NCBI GenBank assembly: GCA_964411275.1
Contig: CAYPKG010000008.1
Coordinates: 1-64,000, forward strand
Direction of reading: 5' to 3'
DNA length: 64,000 bases
Origin: CAYPKG01 sp964411275
Lineage (GTDB): Bacteria; Bacillota; Clostridia; Christensenellales; CAG-138
Below the pieces are notes generated by a model. That model saw nothing but the letters and a program-made list of their open reading frames with translations, ran no database searches and was not told where the DNA came from. Positions within the stretch are counted from its first letter, which is position 1, and each line of letters opens with the position of its first letter. Of the stretch, positions 1 through 8,564 are shown one piece after another. Made by a program: the position numbers and the translations under genes.

Positions 1-478
1 ATGTGTCCTGCATGTCCCGGGCGGGGTGGTCCGGGGGCATGTTGGGCAGCTCGAAGTTGTAGAGGTCAAGGTCCACCTCAGGCCCCTCAAACGTGATGAA
101 GCCCATGCCCACCAGCGCGTCCCTAATCTCCCGATAGGTTTGCGTCATGGGATGGATGCGGCCCCTGGGCAAAACCCGCTTGCCCGGCTCCGTCACGTCG
201 ATGGCCTCCAGGGCGAACCGGGTTTCCCGGGCAGACTGGGCCAGGGCGGCTTTGCGCACATGGAAAGCGTCCTCCAGCTCTTTTTTAGCCTGGTTGGCCC
301 GTTGTCCCATCTGCGCCCGGACGTCCTTATGCAGCTTCCCCATCTGCCTTAAAATCTCCGTCAGCGACCCGTTGCGCCCAAGCAACGACACGTGTAGGTT
401 TTCCAATGCCTGCTCGTCCTGAATAAGTTTGAGGTTGTTAAGAGCTTCCAATCGGAGCTGTTCCAATCTTTCCAGCAT
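1..478 (-). CDS. pheS: Phenylalanine-tRNA ligase alpha subunit, N-terminal part (partial)
   Basis: Reading the minus strand from 478 gives about 159 codons that run off the left edge. The N-terminal coiled-coil arm (about residues 1-85) is followed by the class II entry region HPMTQTYREIRDALVGMGF and then EGPEVDLDLYNFELPNMP and DHPARDMQD, all hallmarks of bacterial PheS. The enzyme charges tRNA-Phe in the cytoplasm as an alpha2beta2 tetramer with PheT, which would lie outside the window. The start is the ATG at 478, seven bases after a GGAGGG; an ATG at 483 is out of frame. The T-box leader directly upstream supports the identification. The catalytic core is not in the window. Confidence 0.95.
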   Translation of the reverse strand, partial: MLERLEQLRLEALNNLKLIQDEQALENLHVSLLGRNGSLTEILRQMGKLHKDVRAQMGQRANQAKKELEDAFHVRKAALAQSARETRFALEAIDVTEPGKRVLPRGRIHPMTQTYREIRDALVGMGFITFEGPEVDLDLYNFELPNMPPDHPARDMQDT

Positions 479-504
479 CGCATTTCCCTCCTAATAAAAA
501 CGGT

Positions 505-778
505 AAAATAATAGCGCAGCTCGTCTGACCGGGACGAACTGCGCTTCGTGGTACCACCCTGCTTTACCCCGCAATCACGGGGCCTCTTCGCTGTAACGGG
601 CGCAACCCGCCGCCGACTACGCATCCCCGAAGGGTCTTCACCGGCGCCGCTCGGGAGGGAAAGGGCGCTTCGTTTCCCGCGTAAGCCGCTTCCAGCGCGA
701 TCCGTTTAGGACCGGCGGCCTTCTCTAAAGACGCTTTGAACGATGCCCGACTCCGTCAGGGCGGGGAGTATGGATTTG
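505..778 (-). ncRNA. T-box riboswitch (tRNA-Phe-sensing leader of pheS)
   Basis: The pheS leader carries the T-box core AGGGTGGTACCACG (minus strand, about 561-548), preceded by the usual GCGCCCGTTA/AGCG-type leader and a GC-rich stem. Just after it is an intrinsic terminator whose 13-bp stem (545-533 with 525-513, one G-U pair) is followed by a U-rich tract. This is the classic antiterminator/terminator switch in which uncharged tRNA stabilises the antiterminator. I could not assign the specifier codon with confidence; UUC would be expected. The 5' end is inferred from the promoter at 785-813. Confidence 0.92.
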
Positions 779-784
779 GGTGTT

Positions 785-813
785 ATTGTAGCATGAACCC
801 ATTTCATTTGCAA
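785..813 (-). promoter_or_regulatory. Sigma-A-type promoter of the pheS T-box transcript
   Basis: On the minus strand, -35 TTGCAA (813-808), a 17-base spacer and -10 TACAAT (790-785). Transcription would begin near 778, placing the whole T-box in the leader. Confidence 0.7.
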
Positions 814-874
814 CCACTTTTGTTTTGTATTCCCATGGGCATCGCTTTAACGCGCAAATTTTACTTTCATTTAC

Positions 875-1693
875 TTATATCATCTGTTTATATGGTACCC
901 ATATCTCCACGTAATAATGTGGATCCTTCACCACATCCAACGATATACGCGAACGTCCATAGCATGCGCCATCCGGAAAATATCTGTGCTCTTGCATATA
1001 AGGAAATATAGATTTCAGGCTGTCTTTCAGTGCCAAATGTTCAGAGTACTGCTCAATAACCGTATACAGGCAGTCCTTTGGCGGAATATACTGCACGCCT
1101 TCCTCGTTATGTAAATCAAAAGGTTCGGCGAATTTTTCTTCAATGCAAAGTCCCATCAAGTATGTTCCATCGCCTTGCGGAAAACTATCTGGCAGAAATT
1201 CAAGAAAATGTTCTGCCAATGGCAAGTATTCCATCCATTCCCGAATACGTGGCTGTACATAGGGATCTTTTAAAAACGCCAGATGTTTTCGAAAAAAGAA
1301 TGCATACATGCCCGGCCGCTTTCTGTGCAAAATTTCCCCAAACTGTAACGATGTAATATGCTGTGTTACATCTTCGATGAATTCCATGGTTTTTAGAGAT
1401 ATTGCAATTTGCTTTTCCAGTGCGGCATATTTCTCGCGCATAACTTCTATAAGCTTACCAGGTGTGAGGTTATTTAGTGCTTGCGCGGCATCCGTCACGC
1501 TTAAGCCCAGCGCGCGGAATTGTCTCGCAAGAATAAGAACATTGATATCCAGTACATTATAATACCTGTACCCATTTGACTGATCCCGCATGGGCTTTAC
1601 AACGCCCATCTCTTCATAATAGCGAATGGTTTGCTGTGACATCCCTAAAAAATCAGCAACTTCGCTGATTTTAAAGTGATTAAATGACCTCAT
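875..1693 (-). CDS. MerR-family transcriptional regulator with effector-binding C-terminal domain
   Basis: 272 residues from the ATG at 1693. An in-frame upstream extension to 1780 lacks family similarity. The N-terminus FKISEVADFLGMSQQTIRYY, then GVVKP, is the MerR winged-helix; NGYRYYNVLDINVL and a helical segment (about residues 75-125) form the dimerisation coiled coil. The remaining 150 residues look like an effector-binding domain; I do not recognise its ligand. The gene lies downstream of, and in the same direction as, the FMN/FAD reductase at 1855-3669. That reductase's promoter has the 19-base spacer typical of MerR targets, so it is the likely target (inference). A terminator separates the two genes. 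The ribosome-binding site is a weak GGTGG seven bases upstream. Confidence 0.85.
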   Translation of the reverse strand: MRSFNHFKISEVADFLGMSQQTIRYYEEMGVVKPMRDQSNGYRYYNVLDINVLILARQFRALGLSVTDAAQALNNLTPGKLIEVMREKYAALEKQIAISLKTMEFIEDVTQHITSLQFGEILHRKRPGMYAFFFRKHLAFLKDPYVQPRIREWMEYLPLAEHFLEFLPDSFPQGDGTYLMGLCIEEKFAEPFDLHNEEGVQYIPPKDCLYTVIEQYSEHLALKDSLKSIFPYMQEHRYFPDGACYGRSRISLDVVKDPHYYVEIWVPYKQMI

Positions 1694-1807
1694 ATGCAAC
1701 CACCATACTTTCAAAATGATTTTTACCGTTGTCAATCCTATCATTTCGTCAATCCCTGATTTTAATGCGCAATCAAACAATGGAATTATAAATAGTATAC
1801 CATGAAA

Positions 1808-1835
1808 AGCGGGCGTCCAATAATCGACACCCGCT
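1808..1835 (-). terminator. Intrinsic terminator after flavin reductase 1
   Basis: A hairpin (1835-1826 pairing with 1817-1808, AGCGGGTGTC-type stem, 8-base loop) follows the reductase stop codon on the minus strand and ends in a short TTTTC tract. It lies between the reductase and the merR gene. Confidence 0.7.
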
Positions 1836-1854
1836 ATCCATATATTTCTGTACG

Positions 1855-3669
1855 CTAAATCCCCAAATCCTCTTTCGCAGTTTGTGCCGCAATCCTTCCG
1901 AACACTACACTCTGCGTATTCGTAGAATATCCCTGCGTGTGTGTGGCAACAACCTCACCAGCAGCATACAAACCTGCAATGGGCGTTTTATCCGCACGCA
2001 GAACATGGGTATCGGTATCCACCGCAATGCCGCCAAAGTTGGTATGGCGACTGGGCAGCGTTTCAAAGGCGTAAAAGGGGCCGGTGCGTAAGTCGCTGCG
2101 GAAAAAGGCAGCATCACGGCCGAAGTCTTCGTCTATGCCTTTATCAAAAAGTTCTCCATAGCGCTCCATCGTTGCCCGTAGATTGGCCGTATCAATACCG
2201 AGTAAGTCTGCAAGCTCTTCTGGCGTATCCGCTATCGGCACTTTCCCTAAATCAACAGCTTGTTGCAGATTTTTTCCATCTACTTTCATGGTCAAATCAT
2301 AGCTTACCTGATCCATGATCATAAAGGATCTTCCATCCGTTTGCTTTGCGATATCTTTCGAAGCCAACAGATACAGTCCAGTTTCATTTGTATATCGATT
2401 GCCCTCCATATTAACAGCAATCGCGCCGCCCAAACGGGATGCGAATATACCAACGGTCTCCACCGCATTCCCCAGAATAATGCAATAGGGGAATACAGAG
2501 CCTTCACTCATATAGGCAAGCTCTGCGCCTACCGCCTCGGCCATACGCATGCCAGAACCATCCGCGCCTACAGAAGGATTGTACGGTATTCCAACAAAAT
2601 CAGGGTTGTACTTGCTTACCATCTCTTCGCTGGCATTATATCCACCCGTTGCTAAAATAACAGCACGTGCATGAATGTTATAAAAAGAACCGTCCTGCGC
2701 CTCTACGCGCACACCAACCGCTTTATCGCCATCCATCAGTATTTCATCCGCACGGGTTTCCATACGAATATCCACACCCAGCGCTTCCAGCTTTGCTTGC
2801 AATGCAGGTACCAAGGAGAAACCGATGCGATCCAGTCCTGTAGGATAATGCTCTTTGGGCGTTTGGCGCTCGCAGTCCCATAAATCTACGCCACCCATTT
2901 CTATCAGCCAATCAATAGTAGGGCCGGATCTCTCAGCCCATAGTTTGATGGTGTCTTCATTGCGCAGACCGGGATCCACGGAGGAATCGACGCTCATAGC
3001 CCAAGCCATATGATCTTCCAGCGAATACTCTACGCCTGCCTTTATTTGGGGTTGCGTTTCCGCCCCCGCAATATATCCCGCGCGCAAGGATGTACCGCCC
3101 AAATAACCAAGCTGCTCCACCAGCACCACTCGCATGCCCGCAGTTGCTGCCTCCAGGGAGGCGGAGAGCCCTGCGCTTCCACTGCCAACTATTACAATAT
3201 CCGTTTCGACATCGCCATGAACTTCGCCATAATAATAAGGTGTTTTAAAAGCTTCCGCCGCGACACCTGCCTGCTCGACCGCGCTTGTCAACCCCCGCAC
3301 GAACCCCATGCTCGTCAGCGTTGCGCCGGAAACAACATCCAATTCCAGCGTTTGCTTTTCAATGGCTTGTGCCACCAGCTTTGGCAATGCCACTTCGCCA
3401 ATACCAAATGTTTCATTGTGGGCAACGACATCAATGCCCGTAATCCCTTTTTCATCAAACGTAACATCCAGTTTCAGCGTTCCATTAAATCCGCTGGTTT
3501 CTGCCGTATAGATACCCGGCTGAAATTCAGCTTGGGCTGGTTCAGGTGACGGTTGCTGCGTTTTTTCCGATGGCGGCAGCGTTGCCGGCGGCTCTGGTTG
3601 CGCAATAGCACATGCCACCAGACCCATTGCAAGCAGCAGGCTTAGGAAAATAGAAAGTAAGCGTTTCAT
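1855..3669 (-). CDS. Lipoprotein flavin reductase with covalent-FMN and FAD domains
   Basis: 604 residues. The signal peptide ends in the lipobox LVAC (17-20), followed by a Pro/Glu-rich linker. An FMN_bind domain (about 48-130) carries DVVSGAT; Thr117 is the predicted ApbE-type flavinylation site. A FAD_binding_2 domain begins at DIVIVGSGSAG (157-167) and runs to the end. This is the architecture of extracytoplasmic fumarate/urocanate-type reductases that take electrons from membrane-linked flavins. The usual C-terminal catalytic signature is altered: RHTNFGG replaces HHTMGG, and the HGxNRxGGNA motif is replaced by HTQGYSTNTQS. The substrate is therefore probably not fumarate (inference). 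It is transcribed divergently from a second reductase at 3890, with a MerR gene downstream. No apbE is in the window. Confidence 0.9.
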   Translation of the reverse strand: MKRLLSIFLSLLLAMGLVACAIAQPEPPATLPPSEKTQQPSPEPAQAEFQPGIYTAETSGFNGTLKLDVTFDEKGITGIDVVAHNETFGIGEVALPKLVAQAIEKQTLELDVVSGATLTSMGFVRGLTSAVEQAGVAAEAFKTPYYYGEVHGDVETDIVIVGSGSAGLSASLEAATAGMRVVLVEQLGYLGGTSLRAGYIAGAETQPQIKAGVEYSLEDHMAWAMSVDSSVDPGLRNEDTIKLWAERSGPTIDWLIEMGGVDLWDCERQTPKEHYPTGLDRIGFSLVPALQAKLEALGVDIRMETRADEILMDGDKAVGVRVEAQDGSFYNIHARAVILATGGYNASEEMVSKYNPDFVGIPYNPSVGADGSGMRMAEAVGAELAYMSEGSVFPYCIILGNAVETVGIFASRLGGAIAVNMEGNRYTNETGLYLLASKDIAKQTDGRSFMIMDQVSYDLTMKVDGKNLQQAVDLGKVPIADTPEELADLLGIDTANLRATMERYGELFDKGIDEDFGRDAAFFRSDLRTGPFYAFETLPSRHTNFGGIAVDTDTHVLRADKTPIAGLYAAGEVVATHTQGYSTNTQSVVFGRIAAQTAKEDLGI

Positions 3670-3743
3670 TGTCTTCCTCCAATGTTTTTTCGTTTATTTG
3701 ATCATTAACCATGCTTAATTTGTGCTTATCCTCTCACAGGTCT

Positions 3744-3774
3744 ACTATAATCCTTATAGCTTTTGTAGAGTCAA
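3744..3774 (-). promoter_or_regulatory. MerR-type promoter of flavin reductase 1 (19-base spacer)
   Basis: Minus strand -35 TTGACT (3774-3769) and -10 TATAGT (3749-3744) are separated by 19 bases instead of 17. Dyad symmetry overlaps the spacer (TCTAC at 3741-3745 with GTAGA at 3765-3769; TATAA-TCC-TTATA at 3746-3758). MerR-family activators characteristically act on such over-long spacers, and a merR gene lies downstream. Confidence 0.6.
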
Positions 3775-3806
3775 GCAATTTTACAAAATTTTAATATGTT
3801 CCTCTG

Positions 3807-3869
3807 TTGACACATGTATGTTAAAATGATAGCATTGTCATTGAATAATGTTCGGTGAAAATTATTCAA
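3807..3869 (+). promoter_or_regulatory. Promoter and palindromic operator of flavin reductase 2
   Basis: -35 TTGACA (3807-3812), a 17-base spacer and -10 TAGCAT (3830-3835) place the transcription start near 3842. That start falls inside a perfect 9-bp inverted repeat, TTGAATAAT (3841-3849) with ATTATTCAA (3861-3869), 11 bases apart. A repressor bound there would block initiation. The TetR-type protein at 5580-6317 is a candidate ligand, but this is only inferred from proximity. Confidence 0.5.
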
Positions 3870-3889
3870 TAAATTGCAGGAGGAAGACT

Positions 3890-5521
3890 ATGAAGAAGCA
3901 ATCCGTATGGGCATTGGTGTTATGCCTCGCGCTGCTGCTGACGGCATGTGCAGGGGAGCCCGCAGTGGCAACGCCCGAACCGGGTACGCCCGCGCCGGTT
4001 GATGCGCCCCAAACCCCAGTGGAACCGGAACCGGAAGAAACCGCGCTCAATGACGCGACGGTGGATGTGCTGGTAATCGGTGCGGGCGGCGCGGGCCTGT
4101 CGGCGGCGGTGTCCGCCGCGGAAAACGGCGCGTCTGTGATCGTTGTGGAAAAGATGTCGATGACAGGGGGAAACACGCTGCGCTGCGGCGGCGCGTTTAA
4201 CTCCTATGATCCCGAAGGACAGGCGAATGTGGAAATGACGGCGTCTCTTGGCGAAGCGGTGGAAAAACTGCTTGCCCACGAGGTGGTCAGCGACGGGCAT
4301 CAAAAGCTCATCGACGAAGTCCGCGGGCAGTACGAGGCATACAAGGCCTCCGGCTCAACCGCGCTCTTTGACAGCCCGGAATGGCACGCGCTGCAAACAC
4401 TGGACGCGGGGGACTATATCGGCAACATCGAGCTCATTCGCACGCTTACAAACAGCGCGCTGCCCACCAAGCAGTGGCTGGCAACCCACGGCGTGGAATG
4501 GTCGCCCGACATCCGAACGGTGGTCGGCGCGCTCTGGAACCGGTCTGCGCAGACGACCAACACCACCGGCGCCGACTTCATCAAAGCGCTGGAGGTTGAG
4601 GCGGCGCAAAACGGCGCGCTGCTGTACCTGGACACCAAGGCCGAAACCCTTCTCGTGGAAGGCGGCGCGGTCAAGGGTGCTGTGATCACCAACGAAAAGG
4701 GCGAAAGCGTTACGGTACGCGCCAACAAGGGCGTGATCATCGCCACAGGCGGCTTTGGCGCAAACGTGGAAATGCGGGTGAAGTACAACAAGCATTGGCC
4801 GGATCTGGGCGAGAGCATCAAGACCAACAACCATGCCGGCGCGACGGGCGACGGCATTCTCATGGGCGAAGCGGCGGGCGGAGCGCTGTTGGATATGGAA
4901 TGGATCCAGCTGATGCCGCTCAATCCGGTCAGCGGCGGCGGTATCTCCGGGTATGTCAACAACGCGATCTATGTGAACAAGGAAGGCAAGCGCTATGTGA
5001 ACGAGGATAATAGGCGCGATGTGCTGGCGGCAAAAACGCTGGAGCAGACGGACTCCATCTTCTTCATCATTAACGACCAGACCGAGGTTGACAGCGTGAG
5101 TATGGATCAGGGAACGCTGGATTACATGGTAACAAACGGCATGATGTTTAGTGGCGAGACCCCGGCCGAGCTGGCGGCGGCGATGGGCGTTGACCCGGCG
5201 GCGCTCACGGCCACCATCGAGGAGTACAACAAGTGCGTGGACGCGCAAAAGGACGAGTTCGGGCGCGCGCTTTGGGGCGCGAAGCTGGAAAACCCGCCAT
5301 ATTACGCGGCCTCGTATTCACCTGCTGTCCACCATACCATGGGCGGCCTCATGATCGACATGGACACCCATGTGATCGGCACTGACGGGAACATCATCCC
5401 CGGCCTGTATGCTGCGGGCGAGGTGACGGGCGGCATTCACGGCACGAACCGCGTTGGCGGAAACGCCGTGCCGGACGCGCTGTGCTTTGGCAAGATCGCC
5501 GGACAAAACGCGGCAAAATAG
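3890..5521 (+). CDS. Lipoprotein FAD-dependent reductase (flavocytochrome c / fumarate reductase-like)
   Basis: 543 residues from the ATG at 3890, which follows AGGAGGAAGACT; an in-frame upstream ATG at 3848 has no ribosome-binding site. The lipobox is LTAC (17-20) with a Pro/Glu-rich linker. FAD_binding_2 starts at DVLVIGAGGAGLSAA. Unlike its divergent neighbour it has no FMN_bind domain, so electrons must come from a separate flavoprotein. It keeps the classic active-site elements of the Shewanella-type fumarate reductase family: NEDNRRD, HHTMGG (about 481-486) and GTNRVGGNA (Arg about 521). This suggests reduction of a small carboxylate with an activated double bond, such as fumarate, urocanate or an acrylate. 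The exact acceptor cannot be read from sequence. Confidence 0.9.
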   Translation: MKKQSVWALVLCLALLLTACAGEPAVATPEPGTPAPVDAPQTPVEPEPEETALNDATVDVLVIGAGGAGLSAAVSAAENGASVIVVEKMSMTGGNTLRCGGAFNSYDPEGQANVEMTASLGEAVEKLLAHEVVSDGHQKLIDEVRGQYEAYKASGSTALFDSPEWHALQTLDAGDYIGNIELIRTLTNSALPTKQWLATHGVEWSPDIRTVVGALWNRSAQTTNTTGADFIKALEVEAAQNGALLYLDTKAETLLVEGGAVKGAVITNEKGESVTVRANKGVIIATGGFGANVEMRVKYNKHWPDLGESIKTNNHAGATGDGILMGEAAGGALLDMEWIQLMPLNPVSGGGISGYVNNAIYVNKEGKRYVNEDNRRDVLAAKTLEQTDSIFFIINDQTEVDSVSMDQGTLDYMVTNGMMFSGETPAELAAAMGVDPAALTATIEEYNKCVDAQKDEFGRALWGAKLENPPYYAASYSPAVHHTMGGLMIDMDTHVIGTDGNIIPGLYAAGEVTGGIHGTNRVGGNAVPDALCFGKIAGQNAAK

Positions 5522-5541
5522 TGTAGCAAGGCGGCAAAACA

Positions 5542-5565
5542 AAAGGCGGGCAATCACCCGCCTTT
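5542..5565. terminator. Bidirectional intrinsic terminator
   Basis: AAAGGCGGG (5542-5550) pairs with CCCGCCTTT (5557-5565) around a 6-base loop. It sits between the convergent reductase (+) and tetR (-) genes, with A and T tracts on both sides. Confidence 0.85.
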
Positions 5566-5579
5566 GTCTTGTCAAAAAA

Positions 5580-6317
5580 CTAGTCAGTATCCGGAAACAG
5601 CAGTTTTTCCCGCGCCAGGCATTTCTGGCGCAGCTGCTCCATTTCAGGCTCATACAGGGGGAGCGTTACCTGTTGGGGAATGCGCCCGGTAGTGCCATTA
5701 TATTCCCCCGTGCGATCGGGTTGATATATTAGCCCCTCGAACAGGACTGCCAAATGCCGCCGGAGCTTTTCGTGGAGATTGTATTCGCCGTTTAGGTTCG
5801 CCCAGTCAAAATTATACCCGCGCGTTACGATCATGACCATGTCCGCGATATCGCTTGGAGACATGTCGGTGCGAATTTGCTTTCTCCCCTGCCCGTCGGC
5901 GATGATCGAGCACAAAACGATATAGTACGGTCGGTTTCGGGGGAATAGCCCCTCGATCTCCACCGAAATGCGCGCTTTGAGGTATTCTATTGTCAGCGCC
6001 CGCCTTTCCGGCTCCGCTGCATCCCGGGAAAAGAAACAGGAAAATGCGATGAGGTTTTCAAAGGCGTCCTCTCCCCCGAGCAAACGGTCCGCCTCGTCCA
6101 CAAACGCCATATCAAAAGGAGAAAACCGGCTCACAATCAAGTCGTTTTTATTCTTGAAGTAATGGTAAAACGTGCCGACAGAGACCTGCGCCTCTTGACA
6201 GATGTCTAAGATCAGGGTGTATGCCATGCCTTTGCGAATGAAGCAGCGGTCGGCAGCGTCCTGTATGCGCTGCTTTGTTTCCAGCCGTTGCTTTTTTCGT
6301 TGGGTTAATCGTTCCAT
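5580..6317 (-). CDS. TetR/AcrR-family transcriptional regulator
   Basis: 245 residues. The N-terminal TetR HTH is clear: QRIQDAADRCFIRKGMAYT, then LDICQEAQVSVGTFYHYFKNK and DLI. The ligand-binding domain (about 60-215) is unrecognised, and an extra charged C-terminal tail makes it longer than the usual ~200 residues. The gene is convergent with the FAD reductase at 3890-5521 and divergent from glgB, so it could control either, or itself. Its function beyond DNA binding is unknown. Confidence 0.85.
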   Translation of the reverse strand: MERLTQRKKQRLETKQRIQDAADRCFIRKGMAYTLILDICQEAQVSVGTFYHYFKNKNDLIVSRFSPFDMAFVDEADRLLGGEDAFENLIAFSCFFSRDAAEPERRALTIEYLKARISVEIEGLFPRNRPYYIVLCSIIADGQGRKQIRTDMSPSDIADMVMIVTRGYNFDWANLNGEYNLHEKLRRHLAVLFEGLIYQPDRTGEYNGTTGRIPQQVTLPLYEPEMEQLRQKCLAREKLLFPDTD

Positions 6318-6459
6318 GCCCTGTTTCCTGTTTCATAGGTTTGGTTTATTTTATCATATGCGGGGTTACAACACAACCGGCGCGGTCAGTTGGCAGTTAC
6401 TCCACGGCGCTGTCATTCCCGCCGATTGCGATTTCTATGTTTTCTTTACTTGAAAAGAA

Positions 6460-6468
6460 TGGTATGAT
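6460..6468 (+). promoter_or_regulatory. Extended -10 promoter of the glg operon
   Basis: TGGTATGAT combines an extended -10 TG with TATGAT (6463-6468), 77 bases before the glgB start. The -35 region is poor, as is common with extended -10 promoters. The same TATGGTAT core recurs at other promoters in this window. Confidence 0.45.
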
Positions 6469-6544
6469 TAGGATTATAAAGCGGTTGCCACTCTATATAA
6501 CAATCGCAAAGAAACGCTCCCGCTGGTCAAGGAGGTATGGCTCC

Positions 6545-8461
6545 ATGGGATTTTATCTGGACGATACGGAGCTTTATTACTTTAACGAAGGCATAAGCAC
6601 AGCCGCATACAAAAGCCTTGGGGCGCACCGGGTGGAACGGGACGGACAGCCCGTCTGGCGCTTTGCCGTGTGGGCGCCCAACGCCAGGGCTGTCAGCGTC
6701 ATTGGCTCCTTCAACGGCTGGAATTCCTACGAAAACCCCATGCATCCTGTGGGCAGCACCGGCGTGTGGCAAGCGCACATCCCATCCGCGCGGCAGGGAG
6801 ATTTGTATAAATACGCGATCACGGAGCCTGGCGGGGGCATGGGCTACAAAGCCGATCCATATGCCGTTAGAAGCGAGCTTCGGCCCGGCACCGCCTCTAT
6901 GGTGTGGGAGATTGCACAATACGACTGGCACGACGAAGGGTACATGAAAACCCTTGACGCCCATCCCGATCCCTTTGTCCGGCCCATGAACATCTATGAA
7001 GTGCATCTGGGCTCCTGGAAGGACGGCGTGGACACATACCAAATGCTTGCCCAAGACCTCATCGATTATGTCGCGGACATGGGCTATACCCACATCGAGC
7101 TCATGCCCATCATGGAATATCCTCTGGATATGAGCTGGGGCTACCAGGTGATCGGCTATTACAGCGTCACCTCCCGCTACGGCACGCCGGAGGACCTGAA
7201 ATACTTTGTGGACCGGGCCCATCAAAAGGGATTGGGCGTACTGCTTGACTGGGTGCCCGCGCATTTCCCCAGGGACGCCCATGGCCTTAGAATGTTTGAC
7301 GGCACCGCCCTGTACGAGCATCCCGACCCCCGGCGGGGGGAACAGCCCCAGTGGGGCACCATGCTCTTCGATTACGGCCGTTCCCAGGTGCAGAGTTTCC
7401 TCTTGTCCAACGCGTTTTACTGGCTCAAGGAATACCACATCGACGGCCTTCGGGTGGATGCGGTCAGCTGCATGCTGTATCTCGACTATGGCAAACAGGA
7501 CGGGCAGTGGCTGCCCAACATCCACGGCGGCAGGGAAAACCTTGAGGCGGTCGAATTCCTGCGCAGGGTTTCCAGCCTGGTGGGAAAAGAGCTTCAAAAC
7601 AAGCTGTTGATCGCGGAGGAAAGCACCGCGTTCCCGCTGGTAACGGCCCCACCTGAGGCAGGGGGGCTTGGCTTCCATTTCAAATGGAACATGGGCTGGA
7701 TGAACGATATGCTCACTTACATGGGAATGGACAGCATCTACCGCAAATGGCACCATGACAAGCTGACATTCGCGCTGCATTACGCGTTTTCGGAGAATTT
7801 TATACTGCCCTTCTCCCATGACGAAGTGGTGCACGGCAAGCACTCCATGCTGGATAAAATGCAGGGGGATTATTGGCGCAAGTTCGCCCAGGCCCGCCTG
7901 ACATATGCCTATCAGTTTGCCCATCCAGGCAAAAAGCTGAATTTCATGGGCAACGAGTTCGGGCAATTTATCGAGTGGGATTACAGCAAAGGCCTGGACT
8001 GGCTGCTGCTGGACTATCCCGCCCACGCACAGCTGCACGGGTTTATCAAGGCGCTCAATCACCTATACAGGGCTGAGCCCGCCCTGTATGAGCGGGACAC
8101 CGGCTGGTCCGGCTTTGAATGGGCCGCCGTCAACGACAGCATTCATTCCGTGGCCGCCTTCCTGCGCAGGGGGAACGCGAAGCGGACGCTTTTATGTTGC
8201 TTCAATTTCACGCCGGTGCCCTGGGAGGACTACCGGATGGGCCTGCCGCTACCCGCAAAGCTGACGCCTATACTGTCCTCGGACGAAATTCGCTTTGGCG
8301 GCACAGGGGACTGGGAAAACGGGGTACTCACCACCACGCCGGGGGAGTGTGACGGGCGCGCTCAGTTCGCAACGTTGCGCCTGCCGCCGCTGGGCGCGGT
8401 GTTTTTCATAGTCGAGGAGCAGGAGGCCGTCAAATCCGGATCGTTGGCGGTATCGGTATAG
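6545..8461 (+). CDS. glgB: 1,4-alpha-glucan branching enzyme
   Basis: 638 residues from the ATG at 6545, nine bases after AAGGAGG; the upstream in-frame extension has no family similarity. A CBM48 domain (about 25-115, with WAPNARAVSVIGSFNGW) precedes the GH13 catalytic barrel. Catalytic residues are visible: nucleophile Asp305 in GLRVDAVS, acid/base Glu358 in AEEST, and Asp426 in FSHDEVVHGKHS. A C-terminal all-beta domain follows. The enzyme forms alpha-1,6 branches in glycogen in the cytoplasm. It is the first gene of a glgB-glgC-glgD-glgA operon, and glgP for degradation is at 40.4-42.8 kb. Length is at the short end of the bacterial range. Confidence 0.97.
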   Translation: MGFYLDDTELYYFNEGISTAAYKSLGAHRVERDGQPVWRFAVWAPNARAVSVIGSFNGWNSYENPMHPVGSTGVWQAHIPSARQGDLYKYAITEPGGGMGYKADPYAVRSELRPGTASMVWEIAQYDWHDEGYMKTLDAHPDPFVRPMNIYEVHLGSWKDGVDTYQMLAQDLIDYVADMGYTHIELMPIMEYPLDMSWGYQVIGYYSVTSRYGTPEDLKYFVDRAHQKGLGVLLDWVPAHFPRDAHGLRMFDGTALYEHPDPRRGEQPQWGTMLFDYGRSQVQSFLLSNAFYWLKEYHIDGLRVDAVSCMLYLDYGKQDGQWLPNIHGGRENLEAVEFLRRVSSLVGKELQNKLLIAEESTAFPLVTAPPEAGGLGFHFKWNMGWMNDMLTYMGMDSIYRKWHHDKLTFALHYAFSENFILPFSHDEVVHGKHSMLDKMQGDYWRKFAQARLTYAYQFAHPGKKLNFMGNEFGQFIEWDYSKGLDWLLLDYPAHAQLHGFIKALNHLYRAEPALYERDTGWSGFEWAAVNDSIHSVAAFLRRGNAKRTLLCCFNFTPVPWEDYRMGLPLPAKLTPILSSDEIRFGGTGDWENGVLTTTPGECDGRAQFATLRLPPLGAVFFIVEEQEAVKSGSLAVSV

Positions 8462-8564
8462 CCTAAAATCCGAATGCGGTTTGCACCGCTCTGGATAAAG
8501 ATGCTCTTTCGAAGGGGTTTCCAGCGAAAGATTGAGCTGCAAAAGGGGAAAAGGGGTGTTTCGC

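Noticed and set aside
4355..5248. Large antisense frame opposite flavin reductase 2
   Set aside because: It lies fully within a gene with clear motifs and shows only the His/Val/Arg-rich composition of a shadow frame.
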